From positions 1 to 35,000 of the forward strand of contig LUYE01000004.1 in the NCBI GenBank assembly GCA_001602645.1: DNA of 35,000 bases, given 5' to 3'. The notes under the pieces are model-generated. The model had not been told where the DNA came from. It did not search any database and saw nothing but the letters and a program-made list of their open reading frames with translations. The stretch comes from Methanosarcinales archaeon Methan_01 (GTDB taxonomy: Archaea > Halobacteriota > Methanosarcinia > Methanotrichales > Methanotrichaceae). The position numbers were made by a program, and so were the translations under genes. Numbering within the stretch: the first letter of the stretch is position 1; each line of letters starts with the position of its first letter. This document shows positions 17,380-24,748 of this stretch, one piece after another.

Positions 17380-18477
17380 ATGACCATAGGCGAGCGGATC
17401 AAGCAGGCGAGGAAGATTCGAGGCATGAGCCAGCGGCTCCTGGCGGAGCGGGCCGGGGTCAGCGCCCAGGCGATATCCAAGTACGAGCGGGACATGAACG
17501 CCCCCAGCTCCGGCGTCCTCCTCCGCCTCGCGAAGGCCCTGGGGGTGGGGGTCGAGTTCTTCGTCCGCCCTCGAAGCGTCCTATCTATTACTCCCGACTA
17601 TCGAAGGCGTCGGGCTTTCCCCAAGAAGAGGGAGGCAGCCCTAATCGCCGAGATCGCCGACTGGCTGGAGAGGTACATCGAGATCGAGCGGATTCTCCGC
17701 CCCGACTTGGGCGGGCTTTTGTTCAAGTTCCCGCCCGGATTTCCGAGGTCGGTCTCTTCGATGGAGGAGGTCGAGGCGGCGGCCCTCGACCTGCGCCGGG
17801 CGTGGGACCTGGGCTCAGACCCCATAGAGAACCTGGTCCACCTCCTGGAGGACCGCGGCATCAAGGTGGGGGTGATTGACCTCGCCGAAGGCGAGGGGTT
17901 CGACGCCTGCACCTTCTATGCCGGAGACGATGGCAGATCTCCAGTGGTGGTGGCGAAGTCGAAAATTCCCGGCGACCGGCAGCGGTTCAGCATCGCCCAC
18001 GAGCTGGGCCACCTGATGATCGAGCCCGGCGGCAACCTCGACGCCGAAAAGGCCGCCCACCGCTTCGCCGGAGCCTTCCTCGTCCCGGAGAAGGCGGCCC
18101 GCTTCGAGTTGGAGATGGCTGAAGGGAGGGTGAGGAGGCGAGACCTCAGCGACTTTGAGCTTCTCGCCCTCAAGCAGAAGTACGGCATGAGCATGCAGGC
18201 CTGGATCTATCGGGCGAAGGATCTCGGGATAATCTCCGAAGAGAGGGCGACGGCCCTCTTCAAGAGGTTCAGAGCCCTAGGGCGGCACAAGAGAGAGCCC
18301 GGCGCCCAGGTGCCGCAAGAGTGGCCGATGCGTTTTGAGCTTCTCGTAAACCTGGCCTTGGCCGAGGAGGCGATATCGAAGCGGAGGGCGGAGGAGCTAT
18401 TGAACAGGCCTGTTGAGGCGGCTCTGGGGAAGGCCACGGAGGACGATGGGATCAGGGCTGCAGCTGTATGTGACTGA
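17380..18477 (+). CDS. Xre-family regulator fused to an ImmA/IrrE zinc peptidase
   Basis: Residues 4-60 form an Xre helix-turn-helix (ERIKQARKIRGMSQRLLAER, then VSAQAISKYERD). Residues 145-245 form an ImmA/IrrE (COG2856) metallopeptidase with the zinc motif HELGH at 207-211 and a likely third ligand Glu223. The 365-aa protein may bind DNA and cleave a repressor or partner protein. The downstream PIN gene overlaps it by 32 bases, an arrangement recorded among toxin-antitoxin-like pairs, in which this gene would be the regulatory or antitoxin partner. A dyad just upstream suggests autoregulation. Domain calls are strong; the physiological role is inferred. Confidence 0.88.
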   Translation: MTIGERIKQARKIRGMSQRLLAERAGVSAQAISKYERDMNAPSSGVLLRLAKALGVGVEFFVRPRSVLSITPDYRRRRAFPKKREAALIAEIADWLERYIEIERILRPDLGGLLFKFPPGFPRSVSSMEEVEAAALDLRRAWDLGSDPIENLVHLLEDRGIKVGVIDLAEGEGFDACTFYAGDDGRSPVVVAKSKIPGDRQRFSIAHELGHLMIEPGGNLDAEKAAHRFAGAFLVPEKAARFELEMAEGRVRRRDLSDFELLALKQKYGMSMQAWIYRAKDLGIISEERATALFKRFRALGRHKREPGAQVPQEWPMRFELLVNLALAEEAISKRRAEELLNRPVEAALGKATEDDGIRAAAVCD

Positions 18478-18946
18478 CAGCAACGTCTGGGTCGACCTCC
18501 ATCTCGGTCGATTGGTGGAGAAGGCCTTCTTGATGCCAATCAGATTTGCGGCGCCCGACGTCATAATAGAGGAGCTGGTCCGGCCCTCGGGGGCGGACCT
18601 AGTCGCTTGCGGCCTTAGGGTAGAGGAGCTATCGGGCGAGCAGGTGCTGAATGTGGCGGATCTTGCGGCTCGCTATCTCCGACCGTCGCGTCAGGATCTC
18701 TTCGCCCTCGTCCTCGCGGAGACTTTGGGGGCGACGCTTCTTACGGGCGATGGAGCCTTGAGAGAAGCTGCTCGCGAGATGGGGGTGGAGGTACACGGGA
18801 CTATATGGTTATTAGACCAGATGATGGCTCACGGGATCATCGATGGGCAAAAGAGGGCTCAAGCCTTGAGGCTGATGATCGATTCTGGAAGCCGTCTCCC
18901 AAAAGATGAAGTGGAATCCAGGCTCGATGAAGATCGAAATTGGTGA
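18446..18946 (+). CDS. PIN-domain nuclease-like protein
   Basis: This 166-aa protein has the PIN fold seen in many RNase toxins. Candidate metal-binding acids are Asp11 (VTDSNVWVDL), Glu42/Glu43 (DVIIEELV), Asp84 (RQDLFALVLAE) and Asp102 (LLTGDGALREAA), spaced as in the family. It resembles the DUF3368/COG2405-like group. Start ATG 18446 follows GGAGG at three bases and lies within the upstream gene, so the two are translated together. It is the likely toxin, or a housekeeping RNase, of the Xre-ImmA/PIN pair. Confidence 0.8.
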   Translation: MGSGLQLYVTDSNVWVDLHLGRLVEKAFLMPIRFAAPDVIIEELVRPSGADLVACGLRVEELSGEQVLNVADLAARYLRPSRQDLFALVLAETLGATLLTGDGALREAAREMGVEVHGTIWLLDQMMAHGIIDGQKRAQALRLMIDSGSRLPKDEVESRLDEDRNW

Positions 18947-19035
18947 TGATATCTGAGACGCCATCTTCCCCAAAGATGATGCAGAAAAGCTAATAAGCGA
19001 TCCTCTCCCCGGGAGTGGAGCCTGGAGATGGATCG

Positions 19036-19526
19036 ATGGACTGCGAGCTTGAACCGATATCCTCTGATGATAGTGAGCAGATCGTCGAGATCTTCAACTT
19101 CTACGTCGAGAACAGCTTCGCCGCCTTTCCGGAGAATCGGGTCCCGACGGAGTTCTTCAATGTGCTGATGGAGGCCTCCGGGGCTATCCCGTCTTCGCCG
19201 CCAGGGGCCCCAGCGGGAGGGTCCTGGGATTTGGGCTTCTCCGCCCCCACCATCCGATGCCCGCCTTCTCCCGCGCCGCCGAGATCACCATCTTCATCCG
19301 TCCTGAATGCCAAGGGATGGGGATTGGCAGATCTTTGGCTCTCCGGCTCATCGATGAGGCTAAGGAGATGGGAATCACCTCGATCCTCGCCAGCATCTCC
19401 TCCCGAAACGATGGGTCCATCGCCTTCCACCGGCGGCTGGGTTTCCGAGAATGCGGCCGCTTCAAGGCGATCGGGAGAAAGTGGGGTGAAGACTTCGACG
19501 CCGTATGGATGCAGAAGATGCTTTAA
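19036..19526 (+). pseudogene. GNAT acetyltransferase broken by a frameshift
   Basis: The N-terminal part (MDCELEPISSDDSEQIVEIF to about residue 49) and the C-terminal part (RAAEITIFIRPECQGMGIGR and onward, with the acetyl-CoA motif QGMGIG) lie in different frames. One extra G in the G-run at 19180-19183 would join them into a phosphinothricin acetyltransferase-like protein of about 163 aa reading SGGYPVFAARGPSGRVLGFG across the junction. Either the gene is inactive or the sequence has a base-calling error. ATG 19036 follows GGAG; a weak TATA-like AATAAG lies near 18991. Confidence 0.75.
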
Positions 19527-19639
19527 GGTGGGTGCGGTTCACAGATTTCCTCCGTCGTTCGGGCAAATCTCTTGACGTCTTGGCGATGGGGCAGGTGATG
19601 GGGGTCGTTCTTCGAACTTCCCCTATTTGTGGCCAGGTG

Positions 19640-19654
19640 CGAAGGCTTAAATAG
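19640..19654 (+). promoter_or_regulatory. Promoter of the TRAM-domain gene
   Basis: CGAAGG followed by CTTAAATAG (19646-19654) is a good archaeal BRE plus TATA box. The predicted transcript start near 19676 leaves a leader of about 50 nt before the TTG start codon. Confidence 0.55.
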
Positions 19655-19725
19655 TTCGAGACCTTTTCACAGTCTTGCGTTAAGCTATTCTGTTTTATGG
19701 TTTTTCGCAAAGGATGGTGTAAAGT

Positions 19726-19956
19726 TTGTACGGTAATACTAGAGGCTCTTTTGGCGCCAGCGGGTTTGGTCCCTCTGCGCCGGTGGAGACCGGAAAGGAA
19801 TACGACGTTGAGATCGAGGACATATCAAAGCAGGGCGACGGCATAGCCAGGATCGAGGGTTTCGTCATCTTCGTTCCGGAGACCGGCGTTGGCGACAAGA
19901 CCAAAATCGTGGTCGATAAGGTCATGCAAAGGTTCGCTATCGCCCACAAGGTCTGA
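19726..19956 (+). CDS. TRAM-domain RNA-binding protein
   Basis: This 76-aa protein is a stand-alone TRAM domain: GKEYDVEIEDISKQGDGIAR, then EGFVIFVPETGVGDKTKI. Small single-TRAM proteins in methanogens act as RNA chaperones, in some cases cold-inducible. Residues 1-20 are a flexible Gly/Ser-rich leader. The start is TTG 19726, supported by the AAGGATGGTG site about six bases upstream; no ATG is available in frame. It is transcribed from its own promoter. Confidence 0.88.
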   Translation: MYGNTRGSFGASGFGPSAPVETGKEYDVEIEDISKQGDGIARIEGFVIFVPETGVGDKTKIVVDKVMQRFAIAHKV

Positions 19957-20048
19957 AGCAATCATAGATCTTCAAAGTCGTTGGCGGTCAGAGGAGCGGT
20001 CCCGCTGCCCTCGACCGCTTTACTACGATACAGTTTGTCTCTCTCGCC

Positions 20049-20075
20049 TTCGATCTCTTCGATCTCTTCGATTTC
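20049..20075. repeat. Short tandem repeat, three 9-bp units
   Basis: TTCGATCTC is repeated twice exactly and once with one change (TTCGATTTC). It lies in the 298-bp gap after the TRAM gene, for which I find no convincing coding sequence. Confidence 0.6.
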
Positions 20076-20226
20076 TCGGGATGGGGATCTTCTGTTGAGG
20101 GATCTCTGTCTTTCGTGGAACGACGGAAGGGGCGAAAAAGCGTGGGGTGAGTTTATCATCTCTCTAGGCTTTGACTTTCTCGCTCTTTCTGCGTGGAGGC
20201 CAATGGCCTTGCCGAGGCCGGTATGG

Positions 20227-20244
20227 TATAAAAAATATTTAAAA
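20227..20244 (+). promoter_or_regulatory. Strong AT-rich promoter of the two-gene unit
   Basis: TATAAAAAATATTTAAAA contains two overlapping TATA-like boxes. The first would start transcription near 20255, at the first ATG, and so predicts a leaderless or nearly leaderless message. Confidence 0.55.
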
Positions 20245-20260
20245 CTGGGGTGAGATGAAT

Positions 20261-20467
20261 ATGAATAAGGCATTAAACCAAAGATCAACGGCTGTGGGGA
20301 ATCTGGACGAGCCGCTCAAGGATGCTGCGGAAGGTTACGGAGATCTTATGGCCATATCGGTGGTCCACAAGGTGAGCATGAGAGATCTCCGATCTAGGTT
20401 GAAGGAATTGCAGATAGAACATGCGCGAGAACTTCAGCTTGAACGAGAGATTGTGCAAAAAAAGTGA
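20261..20467 (+). CDS. Small hypothetical protein with helical C-terminus
   Basis: I do not recognise this 68-aa protein. Residues 1-30 are polar and probably flexible; residues 35-68 (DLRSRLKELQIEHARELQLE onward) are charged and helical with a possible coiled coil. ATG 20261 follows GGTGAG at six bases; an ATG at 20255 would be used if the message is leaderless. It lies six bases before the next gene and shares its strong promoter. Confidence 0.6.
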   Translation: MNKALNQRSTAVGNLDEPLKDAAEGYGDLMAISVVHKVSMRDLRSRLKELQIEHARELQLEREIVQKK

Positions 20468-20473
20468 TCCGAC

Positions 20474-20875
20474 ATGAGTGATGAAATCAATGGAGACTTG
20501 ACGATCGATGGGAAGAGCATCGTAGCCGAAATCGCTGATAAGATTGAATGGACCGCCCAGGGGTGGCCCGTCGTGGAAGGGCGGGAGGGCGAACTCGCCC
20601 TTCAGAAGTGTTACTCCTGGCTGGCATGGCAGGATATGCCTCTTGCCATGGTCCCCAAGAACGACAGGGAGTTCGACGAGTTCGTCTCCTCGAACATATT
20701 CCTCGCGATCAGCTTCGAAGGTCGAGACCTCAACGATCTGGGCTTCGTCACCAGAGAGTACGCTGAAACTTTCGGTCGGAGATCGGATGTGGCCTTCGTT
20801 CCCGCTGCCTTTGGAGAGAAAAAAATGCTATCGCGGCTGAAGGCCGTCAAATTCTCTTGCATGCGGAGAATGTGA
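20474..20875 (+). CDS. Hypothetical protein
   Basis: I do not recognise this 133-aa protein. It is acidic and soluble, with several Trp residues (EWTAQGWPVV, SWLAWQDM) and a Lys/Arg-rich C-terminus (LSRLKAVKFSCMRRM) that may be truncated. No signal peptide or known motif is visible. It is the second gene after a strong promoter, six bases downstream of the small helical protein; its ribosome binding site is weak, so translation may be coupled. Confidence 0.6.
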   Translation: MSDEINGDLTIDGKSIVAEIADKIEWTAQGWPVVEGREGELALQKCYSWLAWQDMPLAMVPKNDREFDEFVSSNIFLAISFEGRDLNDLGFVTREYAETFGRRSDVAFVPAAFGEKKMLSRLKAVKFSCMRRM

Positions 20876-21013
20876 TCTCCGGATTCTACGCTCTGACCTC
20901 CAAAACCCTAGAGGACCTTTTTCCCGATACTTCCTGCCTCTTTTGCGTCGCGATCTTTCTGTCTTCGTATCTTGGCCCACCTCGCCCTCGTCAGATCGGA
21001 TCATAGGTGGGCG

Positions 21014-21433
21014 TCAGAGAAACGGCAGAGGGTCCCGTTTTCTGTAAACTAGGGCCTGGCAGATGGCGATGAGGTCGCCCCCAGCCGTATTGACCTGGAT
21101 GGTGTAGGTCGCAACCCTATTCGACCTGCTCACCTCCCGCGCCTCGGCCCGGAGGATCTCCCCCTTCTTGGGGGAGCTGACGTAGGTGACGCTCATGCTG
21201 AGGGCGACGGAGACGGTCCCGTGGGAGTTTGCGGCCACCTCAAAGGCCTCGTCGATGAGGGAGAATATGGCCCCTCCGTGGGCCATCCCGAAGATGTTCT
21301 CCATTCCATCGGCGAACCTCATCTCCACCAGGGAGTATCCTTCGGCCACTTCCAAAAGCTTGATCCCCATCTTTTCAGCGTAGGGCTCTTCTGCGACCCT
21401 TTTTCGGATCGCCTCGAATACCTCTTCTCCCAT
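21014..21433 (-). CDS. PaaI-type hotdog thioesterase
   Basis: This 139-aa protein belongs to the PaaI/hotdog-fold acyl-CoA thioesterase family. The motif FGMAHGGAIFSLIDEAFEVA (residues 49-68) has the characteristic HGG and the catalytic-position Asp61. It probably hydrolyses an aryl- or acyl-CoA, but the substrate cannot be read from the sequence. I chose ATG 21433, with GGGAG about ten bases upstream; ATG 21457 would add eight residues and lacks a binding site. Confidence 0.85.
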   Translation of the reverse strand: MGEEVFEAIRKRVAEEPYAEKMGIKLLEVAEGYSLVEMRFADGMENIFGMAHGGAIFSLIDEAFEVAANSHGTVSVALSMSVTYVSSPKKGEILRAEAREVSRSNRVATYTIQVNTAGGDLIAICQALVYRKRDPLPFL

Positions 21434-21500
21434 CGGTCCGCATCTCCCAACGATCATTTCTGCCGTCTAAATTTCTCTCATCGATCCTGATAACAACATC

Positions 21501-22034
21501 TCAGAGCTTGAGGTCGTACCTGACCTCGGTGACGACCCCGCCCCAGATATCGGAGGTCTTCTCCTCCGTCTCCTCAAAGCCTAGGGAGTGATAGAGGCCC
21601 TCCGCCGTCTCCAGAGCCCGGACGGTCCAGAGGAATATGGAGGAGTACCCGACGGACCGGGAGAACTCCACCGCCTCCTCCGCCAGCCTCCGGCCGAGGC
21701 CTAGCCCCCTCACCTCCGGGGCGAGGAGGAGCCACCGGAGCTGGGCCTCCCCCTCAGAGGCCTCGACGACGGCGGCTGACCCGACGATCCGCCTATCCGT
21801 CTCTCTTTCGGCTGATTCTGCCACCTCGACGATCCAGATCCGCTCGCGCTCCGAGCGGGAGGTGGCGAACTCCGCTAGAGGTGCCGCGACGTAGCCGTCG
21901 AAGGTCTCGTCCCACCCCTGCTCCTCGGCGTAGACGACCCCGTGGAGGTGGATCACCATCCCGATGTCGCCTGGCCTGAGATCCTTTCGGATCGAGATCG
22001 AATTTTTTTCCGTCTCTGGCCGCCTCGGCTTCAT
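21501..22034 (-). CDS. GNAT-family N-acetyltransferase
   Basis: This 177-aa acetyltransferase carries the acetyl-CoA-binding sequence LLLAPEVRGLGLGRRLAEEA around residues 102-121 and the C-terminal LYHSLGFEETEEK. The N-terminal IRKDLRPGDIGMVIHLHGVV stretch resembles the acetyltransferase half of MarR-GNAT fusion proteins; here that half stands alone, and a separate winged-helix gene is divergently placed beside it. The acceptor is unknown. Start ATG 22034, with AAGGTG just upstream. Confidence 0.85.
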   Translation of the reverse strand: MKPRRPETEKNSISIRKDLRPGDIGMVIHLHGVVYAEEQGWDETFDGYVAAPLAEFATSRSERERIWIVEVAESAERETDRRIVGSAAVVEASEGEAQLRWLLLAPEVRGLGLGRRLAEEAVEFSRSVGYSSIFLWTVRALETAEGLYHSLGFEETEEKTSDIWGGVVTEVRYDLKL

Positions 22035-22122
22035 CACCTTCCGCCTTTGATCCCTCGACGTATTTCAAAATTGCCTTCCTCTGCCGCCACCTTTTTGCCC
22101 TTTCCGATAGAGATGATCGTAG

Positions 22123-22488
22123 ATGGCCCCAGAAGATAGCTCCTCCGTGGATCTCGAGGTTGGGCCACCTGAGGGCGGCCCGACCGAGGGGGACGGGACG
22201 GAGCCTCGCTGGTGGGATTCTGCCGAAGGGCACAGGTTCGCCCTGGAAGTCCTCCAGCTGAGGGTGAGGAGATCCATCTTGAAGACGGTCGACGATGGCG
22301 TCGGCTCCCCGGAGGAGATCGCCGAGAAGCTGGGGATCGATGGGGGTCTTGCCTCCTTCCACCTTGCGATGCTGGAGAAGGCCCTGGTCGTCGAGGCTGT
22401 CGATGGCGTCTACAGGTCCACCCCCACCGGTCGCCTCTACCTCGAGAGGGTCGAAGCTCCTCCTACGGAAGGCCGGGGACGTTCCTGA
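22123..22488 (+). CDS. Winged-helix DNA-binding protein (ArsR-like)
   Basis: The 121-aa protein has a disordered acidic N-terminus (residues 1-30) and a winged helix-turn-helix (about 38-110): RRSILKTVDDGVGSPEEIAE, KLGIDGGLASFHLAMLEKAL, then the wing VDGVYRSTPTGRLYLER. It probably represses or activates a local gene; the divergent GNAT gene 88 bases away is the obvious candidate, with both promoters sharing that gap. The ribosome binding site is weak. Confidence 0.75.
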   Translation: MAPEDSSSVDLEVGPPEGGPTEGDGTEPRWWDSAEGHRFALEVLQLRVRRSILKTVDDGVGSPEEIAEKLGIDGGLASFHLAMLEKALVVEAVDGVYRSTPTGRLYLERVEAPPTEGRGRS

Positions 22489-22597
22489 GGTCGGCGGCAC
22501 CTTCCGTCGCCGGTGGGCAGAGATCCACTTCTCCCATCGGGGATGGCGTAAGGCCCAGACCTTCTCCCAGGGCATCGCCGGTAATGTAGCAACTTAA

Positions 22598-22614
22598 CCG
22601 AAAAGCTTAATACT
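22598..22614 (+). promoter_or_regulatory. Promoter before a non-coding stretch
   Basis: CGAAAA (BRE-like) followed by GCTTAATACT (22605-22614) is a good archaeal promoter. A transcript would begin near 22634, where no plus-strand gene follows. Confidence 0.5.
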
Positions 22615-22633
22615 AAATATGACTTCATCATCC

Positions 22634-22820
22634 CTTGCCGCGCGGAACGCGAGATCCTGACCTCCACCGCAGAAACGCCGTGCCAAAACTGTGCCCATTG
22701 GACAGAATGGGGCTTGGACGTTGAGCGACGTCTGGGCCCCCTCTCCCGCTATGGGTTTGGGGTGGGGCCGGAGGTCCACCGCTGGCAGAGACGCTCTCCG
22801 TCCAGAACGCATCAGACCGT
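22634..22820 (+). ncRNA. Candidate structured non-coding RNA
   Basis: Between a good promoter (22598-22614) and a T-rich terminator (22820-22835) lies a GC-rich stretch without a plausible gene. A 13-pair stem spans 22709-22740: GGGGCTTGGACGT pairs with ACGTCTGGGCCCC around the loop TGAGCG, with three consecutive G-U pairs that work only in plus-strand RNA. Further pairings are CCATT/AATGG near 22685-22700, and GACCTCC with GGAGGTC across about 115 nt. It does not match tRNA, 5S or signal recognition particle RNA that I recognise. A minus-strand 72-codon frame exists but has no family resemblance. Confidence 0.45.
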
Positions 22821-22835
22821 CTTTTTCTTCTTTTT
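22820..22835 (+). terminator. T-rich terminator
   Basis: Two T5 tracts with few interruptions on the plus strand, the usual archaeal termination signal, lie directly after the candidate RNA and before the convergent phosphatidyltransferase gene. Confidence 0.5.
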
Positions 22836-22847
22836 ATAAAACCTGGG

Positions 22848-23471
22848 TCAGCCCCCTTTGCCGTACTTCATCGCGAGGGCGATCCTCTGGACGGCGGTGA
22901 GGTTGGAGAGGAAGGCGGCGAGGACTATCGCCCCCAAAAGCCAGCCGTCGCCGAATAGAAGGGCCCCCATCATCCCGGCATAGATGAGGATCAGCCTCTC
23001 GCCCCTCTCCAGGAGCCCTCCCATATTCTTCGCCAGAACCTCCTGATCCTTGACGAGCCCCCGGTGGTCGGCGTAGGCCCGGACGAAGGAGGTCATCACC
23101 GCCCCGAAGATGAGGATCCCTGCCCAGGCGCCTATTGGGATGATGAACTCGGCCTCGGGGCCGATATAGAATAGAAGCCCCAGGATCAGGAGCGCCTCGA
23201 CGTACCTGTCGAGGACCCCGTCGAGGAAGGCGCCGGCCGCTGAGGTCTGGCCGGCAGTCCTCGCCACCGCGCCGTCGACCACGTCGAGGAAACCCGATAG
23301 GAGGAACAGTAGGAAGCCGAGGAGGAGCTGGCGGCCCACCAGGGCTAAGAAACCCCAGATGGCGACGGCCAGGGCGAGGGCGGTCCAGGAGTTGGGGGAT
23401 AGGCCGAGGCGGGCGAGGCCAGCCAGCAGCCTGTCGACCTTCCTTCCGTCCACCAGACGGGACTTGAGCAT
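22848..23471 (-). CDS. CDP-alcohol phosphatidyltransferase
   Basis: This membrane enzyme transfers a phosphatidyl- or archaetidyl group from a CDP-linked lipid to an alcohol such as an inositol, glycerol or serine derivative. The complete family motif is visible: Asp63, Asp66-Gly67, Ala70-Arg71, Gly80, Asp84 and Asp88. About six hydrophobic segments are present in 207 aa. It may be an archaetidylinositol phosphate synthase, but the alcohol is not certain. The minus-strand TATA box GTTTAATACC (23492-23501) lies about 25 bases before the ATG, so the message may be leaderless. Confidence 0.9.
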   Translation of the reverse strand: MLKSRLVDGRKVDRLLAGLARLGLSPNSWTALALAVAIWGFLALVGRQLLLGFLLFLLSGFLDVVDGAVARTAGQTSAAGAFLDGVLDRYVEALLILGLLFYIGPEAEFIIPIGAWAGILIFGAVMTSFVRAYADHRGLVKDQEVLAKNMGGLLERGERLILIYAGMMGALLFGDGWLLGAIVLAAFLSNLTAVQRIALAMKYGKGG

Positions 23472-23491
23472 CGAGGTCGAAACGGAAGGGG

Positions 23492-23501
23492 GGTATTAAA
23501 C
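23492..23501 (-). promoter_or_regulatory. TATA box of the phosphatidyltransferase gene
   Basis: GTTTAATACC on the minus strand, centred 25 bases upstream of ATG 23471, implies a leaderless or nearly leaderless transcript. Confidence 0.5.
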
Positions 23502-23518
23502 CCTTTTGAGCCCCTGGC

Positions 23519-24748
23519 TCATGCGCTCAGGTCCGCCAGGAACCGCTCGATCCTGTCCACCGCCTCCAGGATCTCCTCCCTGGAGGTGGCGTAAGAGCAG
23601 CGGAGGAAGCCCTCGCCGCTCTCGCCGAAGGCGTTTCCGGGGACGGCCGCTACCCTCTGCTCCTTCAAGAGCTGCTCGGCGAACTCCTCGGAGGTGAGCC
23701 CCGTCCCCTCGATGGAGGGGAAGGCGTAGAAGGCCCCCTTCGGCTCGAAGCAGGGGAGGCCGAGCCGTTCGAGCTCCGAGACGAAGAGCCTCCGCCGCCG
23801 GTCGTACTCCCGCTTCATCGCCTTCACCTCGGAGTCGCCCCGCTGGAAAGCCTCCACCGCCGCCACCTGGGCCATGGTGGGGGCGCAGAGCATAGTGTAC
23901 TGGTGGACCTTGGTCATCGCCCCGATGATGGCGGGGTCGCCGATGGCGTATCCTATCCTCCACCCGGTCATGGCGCAGGACTTGGAGAGGCCGTTGAGGA
24001 CGACCGTCCTCCCTCTCATCCCCTCCAGCTGGGCGAAGCTCGCGTGGTCGCCGTCGTAGGTGAGCTTTCCATAGACCTCGTCGGAGATCACCAGAAGGTC
24101 GTTCTCCACCACCAGGTCTGCGATCTCCTCCAGATCCTCCCGGGTCATGATCGCCCCGGTCGGGTTGTTGGGGTAGCTGAGGACGAGGGCCTTCGTCCTC
24201 TCGCCGATGGCGTCCCGAAAGTCCTCGGGGCGGAGCTTGAACTCCTCGGAGAGCCTCGTCGCGACGGGTTTTGGGACTCCCCCCGCCAGGAGGACGTCGG
24301 GGACGTAGGCTACGTAGCAGGGCTGGGGGACGATCACCTCGTCCCCCGGGTTCAGAGTCGCCCGAAAGGCCAGGTCGACGGCCTCGGAGACTCCGGTGGT
24401 GATCAGGATCTCCTCCTCGGGGTCGTAATCGAGGTCGAGTTCCTCCTTCGTCGACTCCGCCAGAATCTCCCTCAGCTCGATGAGCCCCTTGTTCGAGGTG
24501 TAGGAGGTGTGGCCGCACTCCAGGGAGTAGATGCACGCCTCCCGGATGTGCCAGGGGGTGGGAAAGTCCGGTTCCCCCACGCCGAGGCTGATGACGTCCT
24601 CCATCCCCACCACGATGTCGAAGAACTTCCTGATCCCCGAGGGGGGCATATCCCTCACCGTAGAGGAGAGGTGGAACTCGGGGCTCCAGAGGACGGGCTT
24701 CTCCATGGCCAGCTTCTTGTTCTTTGAGCCGGTCTCGCTCCTCGTCAT
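23519..24748 (-). CDS. Pyridoxal-phosphate aminotransferase, class I
   Basis: This 409-aa enzyme belongs to fold-type I, AspC-like aminotransferases. The pyridoxal-phosphate lysine is Lys256 in LNGLSKSCAMTGWRIGY; SYPNNPTGA (residues 191-199) and SDEVYGKL are the other cofactor-binding motifs. The substrate may be aspartate, alanine or an aromatic amino acid. The start ATG overlaps the stop of an Lrp/AsnC regulator (ATGA), so the regulator is made together with the enzyme and may respond to its amino acid. Confidence 0.93.
   Translation of the reverse strand: MTRSETGSKNKKLAMEKPVLWSPEFHLSSTVRDMPPSGIRKFFDIVVGMEDVISLGVGEPDFPTPWHIREACIYSLECGHTSYTSNKGLIELREILAESTKEELDLDYDPEEEILITTGVSEAVDLAFRATLNPGDEVIVPQPCYVAYVPDVLLAGGVPKPVATRLSEEFKLRPEDFRDAIGERTKALVLSYPNNPTGAIMTREDLEEIADLVVENDLLVISDEVYGKLTYDGDHASFAQLEGMRGRTVVLNGLSKSCAMTGWRIGYAIGDPAIIGAMTKVHQYTMLCAPTMAQVAAVEAFQRGDSEVKAMKREYDRRRRLFVSELERLGLPCFEPKGAFYAFPSIEGTGLTSEEFAEQLLKEQRVAAVPGNAFGESGEGFLRCSYATSREEILEAVDRIERFLADLSA

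Noticed and set aside
19962-20288. Minus-strand 108-codon frame
   Set aside because: It covers a short tandem repeat and the promoter of the following gene pair, and shows no family resemblance.
22680-22790. Idea that the candidate RNA is a permuted RNase P RNA
   Set aside because: An ACAGAA segment followed by GGGGCTTGG and a GGCCGGAGGTCC segment faintly recall RNase P RNA, but the conserved core sequences are absent or incomplete.
22594-22812. Minus-strand 72-codon frame over the candidate RNA
   Set aside because: No ribosome binding site or known motif is seen, and the plus-strand promoter, wobble-paired stem and terminator favour an RNA. It is kept as the main alternative.
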